NCBI GenBank assembly: GCA_002685415.1
Contig: NYXO01000015.1
Coordinates: 5,624-12,326 of the forward strand
From: Methanobacteriota archaeon
GTDB lineage: Archaea > Thermoplasmatota > Poseidoniia > Poseidoniales > Thalassarchaeaceae
Direction of reading: 5' to 3'
Length of the DNA stretch: 6,703 nt
Shown here: piece by piece, positions 6,528 through 6,703 of the stretch
How the letters are laid out: every line of letters starts with the position of its first letter
How positions within the stretch are numbered: the first letter of the stretch is position 1
Notes under the pieces: generated by a model
Told to the model about the DNA's origin: nothing
The model's database searches: none
Seen by the model: the letters and a program-made list of their open reading frames with translations, nothing else
Program-made: the position numbers and the translations under genes

Positions 6528-6703
6528 TTATGAAATTGAAAATTGAGTCCCTGCGTTCCCTGCAACCATCGCCGGTAAATCGGCCAATGACCCAATGACT
6601 GCTCGCTGACCAGTTCTTCTCACAAAGTCGCAGGCAGCCTCAACTTTCGGCCCCATAGATCCCGCCTCAAATTCATGCTTCTCAATCTCATCTGGAGTGG
6701 TGG
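6528..6703 (-). CDS. arcC: Carbamate kinase, C-terminal 57 residues (partial)
   Basis: The reading frame enters from the right edge and ends at a TAA (TTA on this strand, 6528-6530). The visible end contains [17 protein letters not shown], the strongly conserved C-terminal motif of carbamate kinases. [10 protein letters not shown] and [10 protein letters not shown] follow, matching the family's usual close (the last block is often GEAGT with basic residues after it). The enzyme converts carbamoyl phosphate and ADP to ATP and carbamate in the cytoplasm, usually as the last step of arginine or agmatine breakdown. Some archaeal homologues have been proposed to make carbamoyl phosphate. About 250 residues of the protein lie outside the window, so partner genes cannot be seen. 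It converges on the ferritin-like gene with 29 bp between stops. The family call is firm; the pathway is unknown, and the symbol is by family only. Confidence 0.9.
   Translation of the reverse strand, partial: TTPDEIEKHEFEAGSMGPKVEAACDFVRRTGQRAVIGSLADLPAMVAGNAGTQFSIS

Overview
The window holds five protein genes laid out as two rightward genes, one leftward gene, one rightward gene and one leftward gene cut by the right edge. It most resembles a planktonic marine archaeon of the Poseidoniales (Marine Group II) or a related lineage. The reasons are a sequon-rich, Ig-like secreted protein with a C-terminal membrane anchor, purine-rich plus A-rich promoter-like sequence upstream of a gene without a clear Shine-Dalgarno site, and mixed use of Shine-Dalgarno sites. 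This assignment is inference from style; no rRNA, tRNA or archaeal-specific information gene lies here to prove it.

Left part (16-3895): a secreted, C-terminally anchored multi-domain surface protein is followed 76 bp later on the same strand by a six-TM protein with a large cytoplasmic helical-repeat domain. Neither is a family I can name. One faces outward and the other carries its bulk inside, so a joint envelope role is possible but unproven.

Middle (3898-5853, minus): a complete threonyl-tRNA synthetase of bacterial architecture (TGS, editing, class II core and anticodon-binding domains). It converges on the helical-repeat gene with only 2 bp between stop codons. A perfect 8-bp inverted repeat covers both gene ends.

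Divergent spacer (5854-6075, 222 bp): this holds the thrS Shine-Dalgarno site, a perfect 7-bp hairpin right beside it, an imperfect 12-bp AT-rich dyad, and a candidate BRE/TATA promoter with small dyads in front of the next gene.

Right part: a 140-residue ferritin-like protein whose predicted di-iron site departs from the bacterioferritin pattern at two positions. It is followed after 29 bp by the convergent C-terminal end of a carbamate kinase. No mobile element, CRISPR array or RNA gene was seen. The most interesting items are the shared palindrome at the convergent stops, the structured thrS leader, the altered ferritin site and the two unnamed envelope genes. I do not see a clear new multi-gene system.
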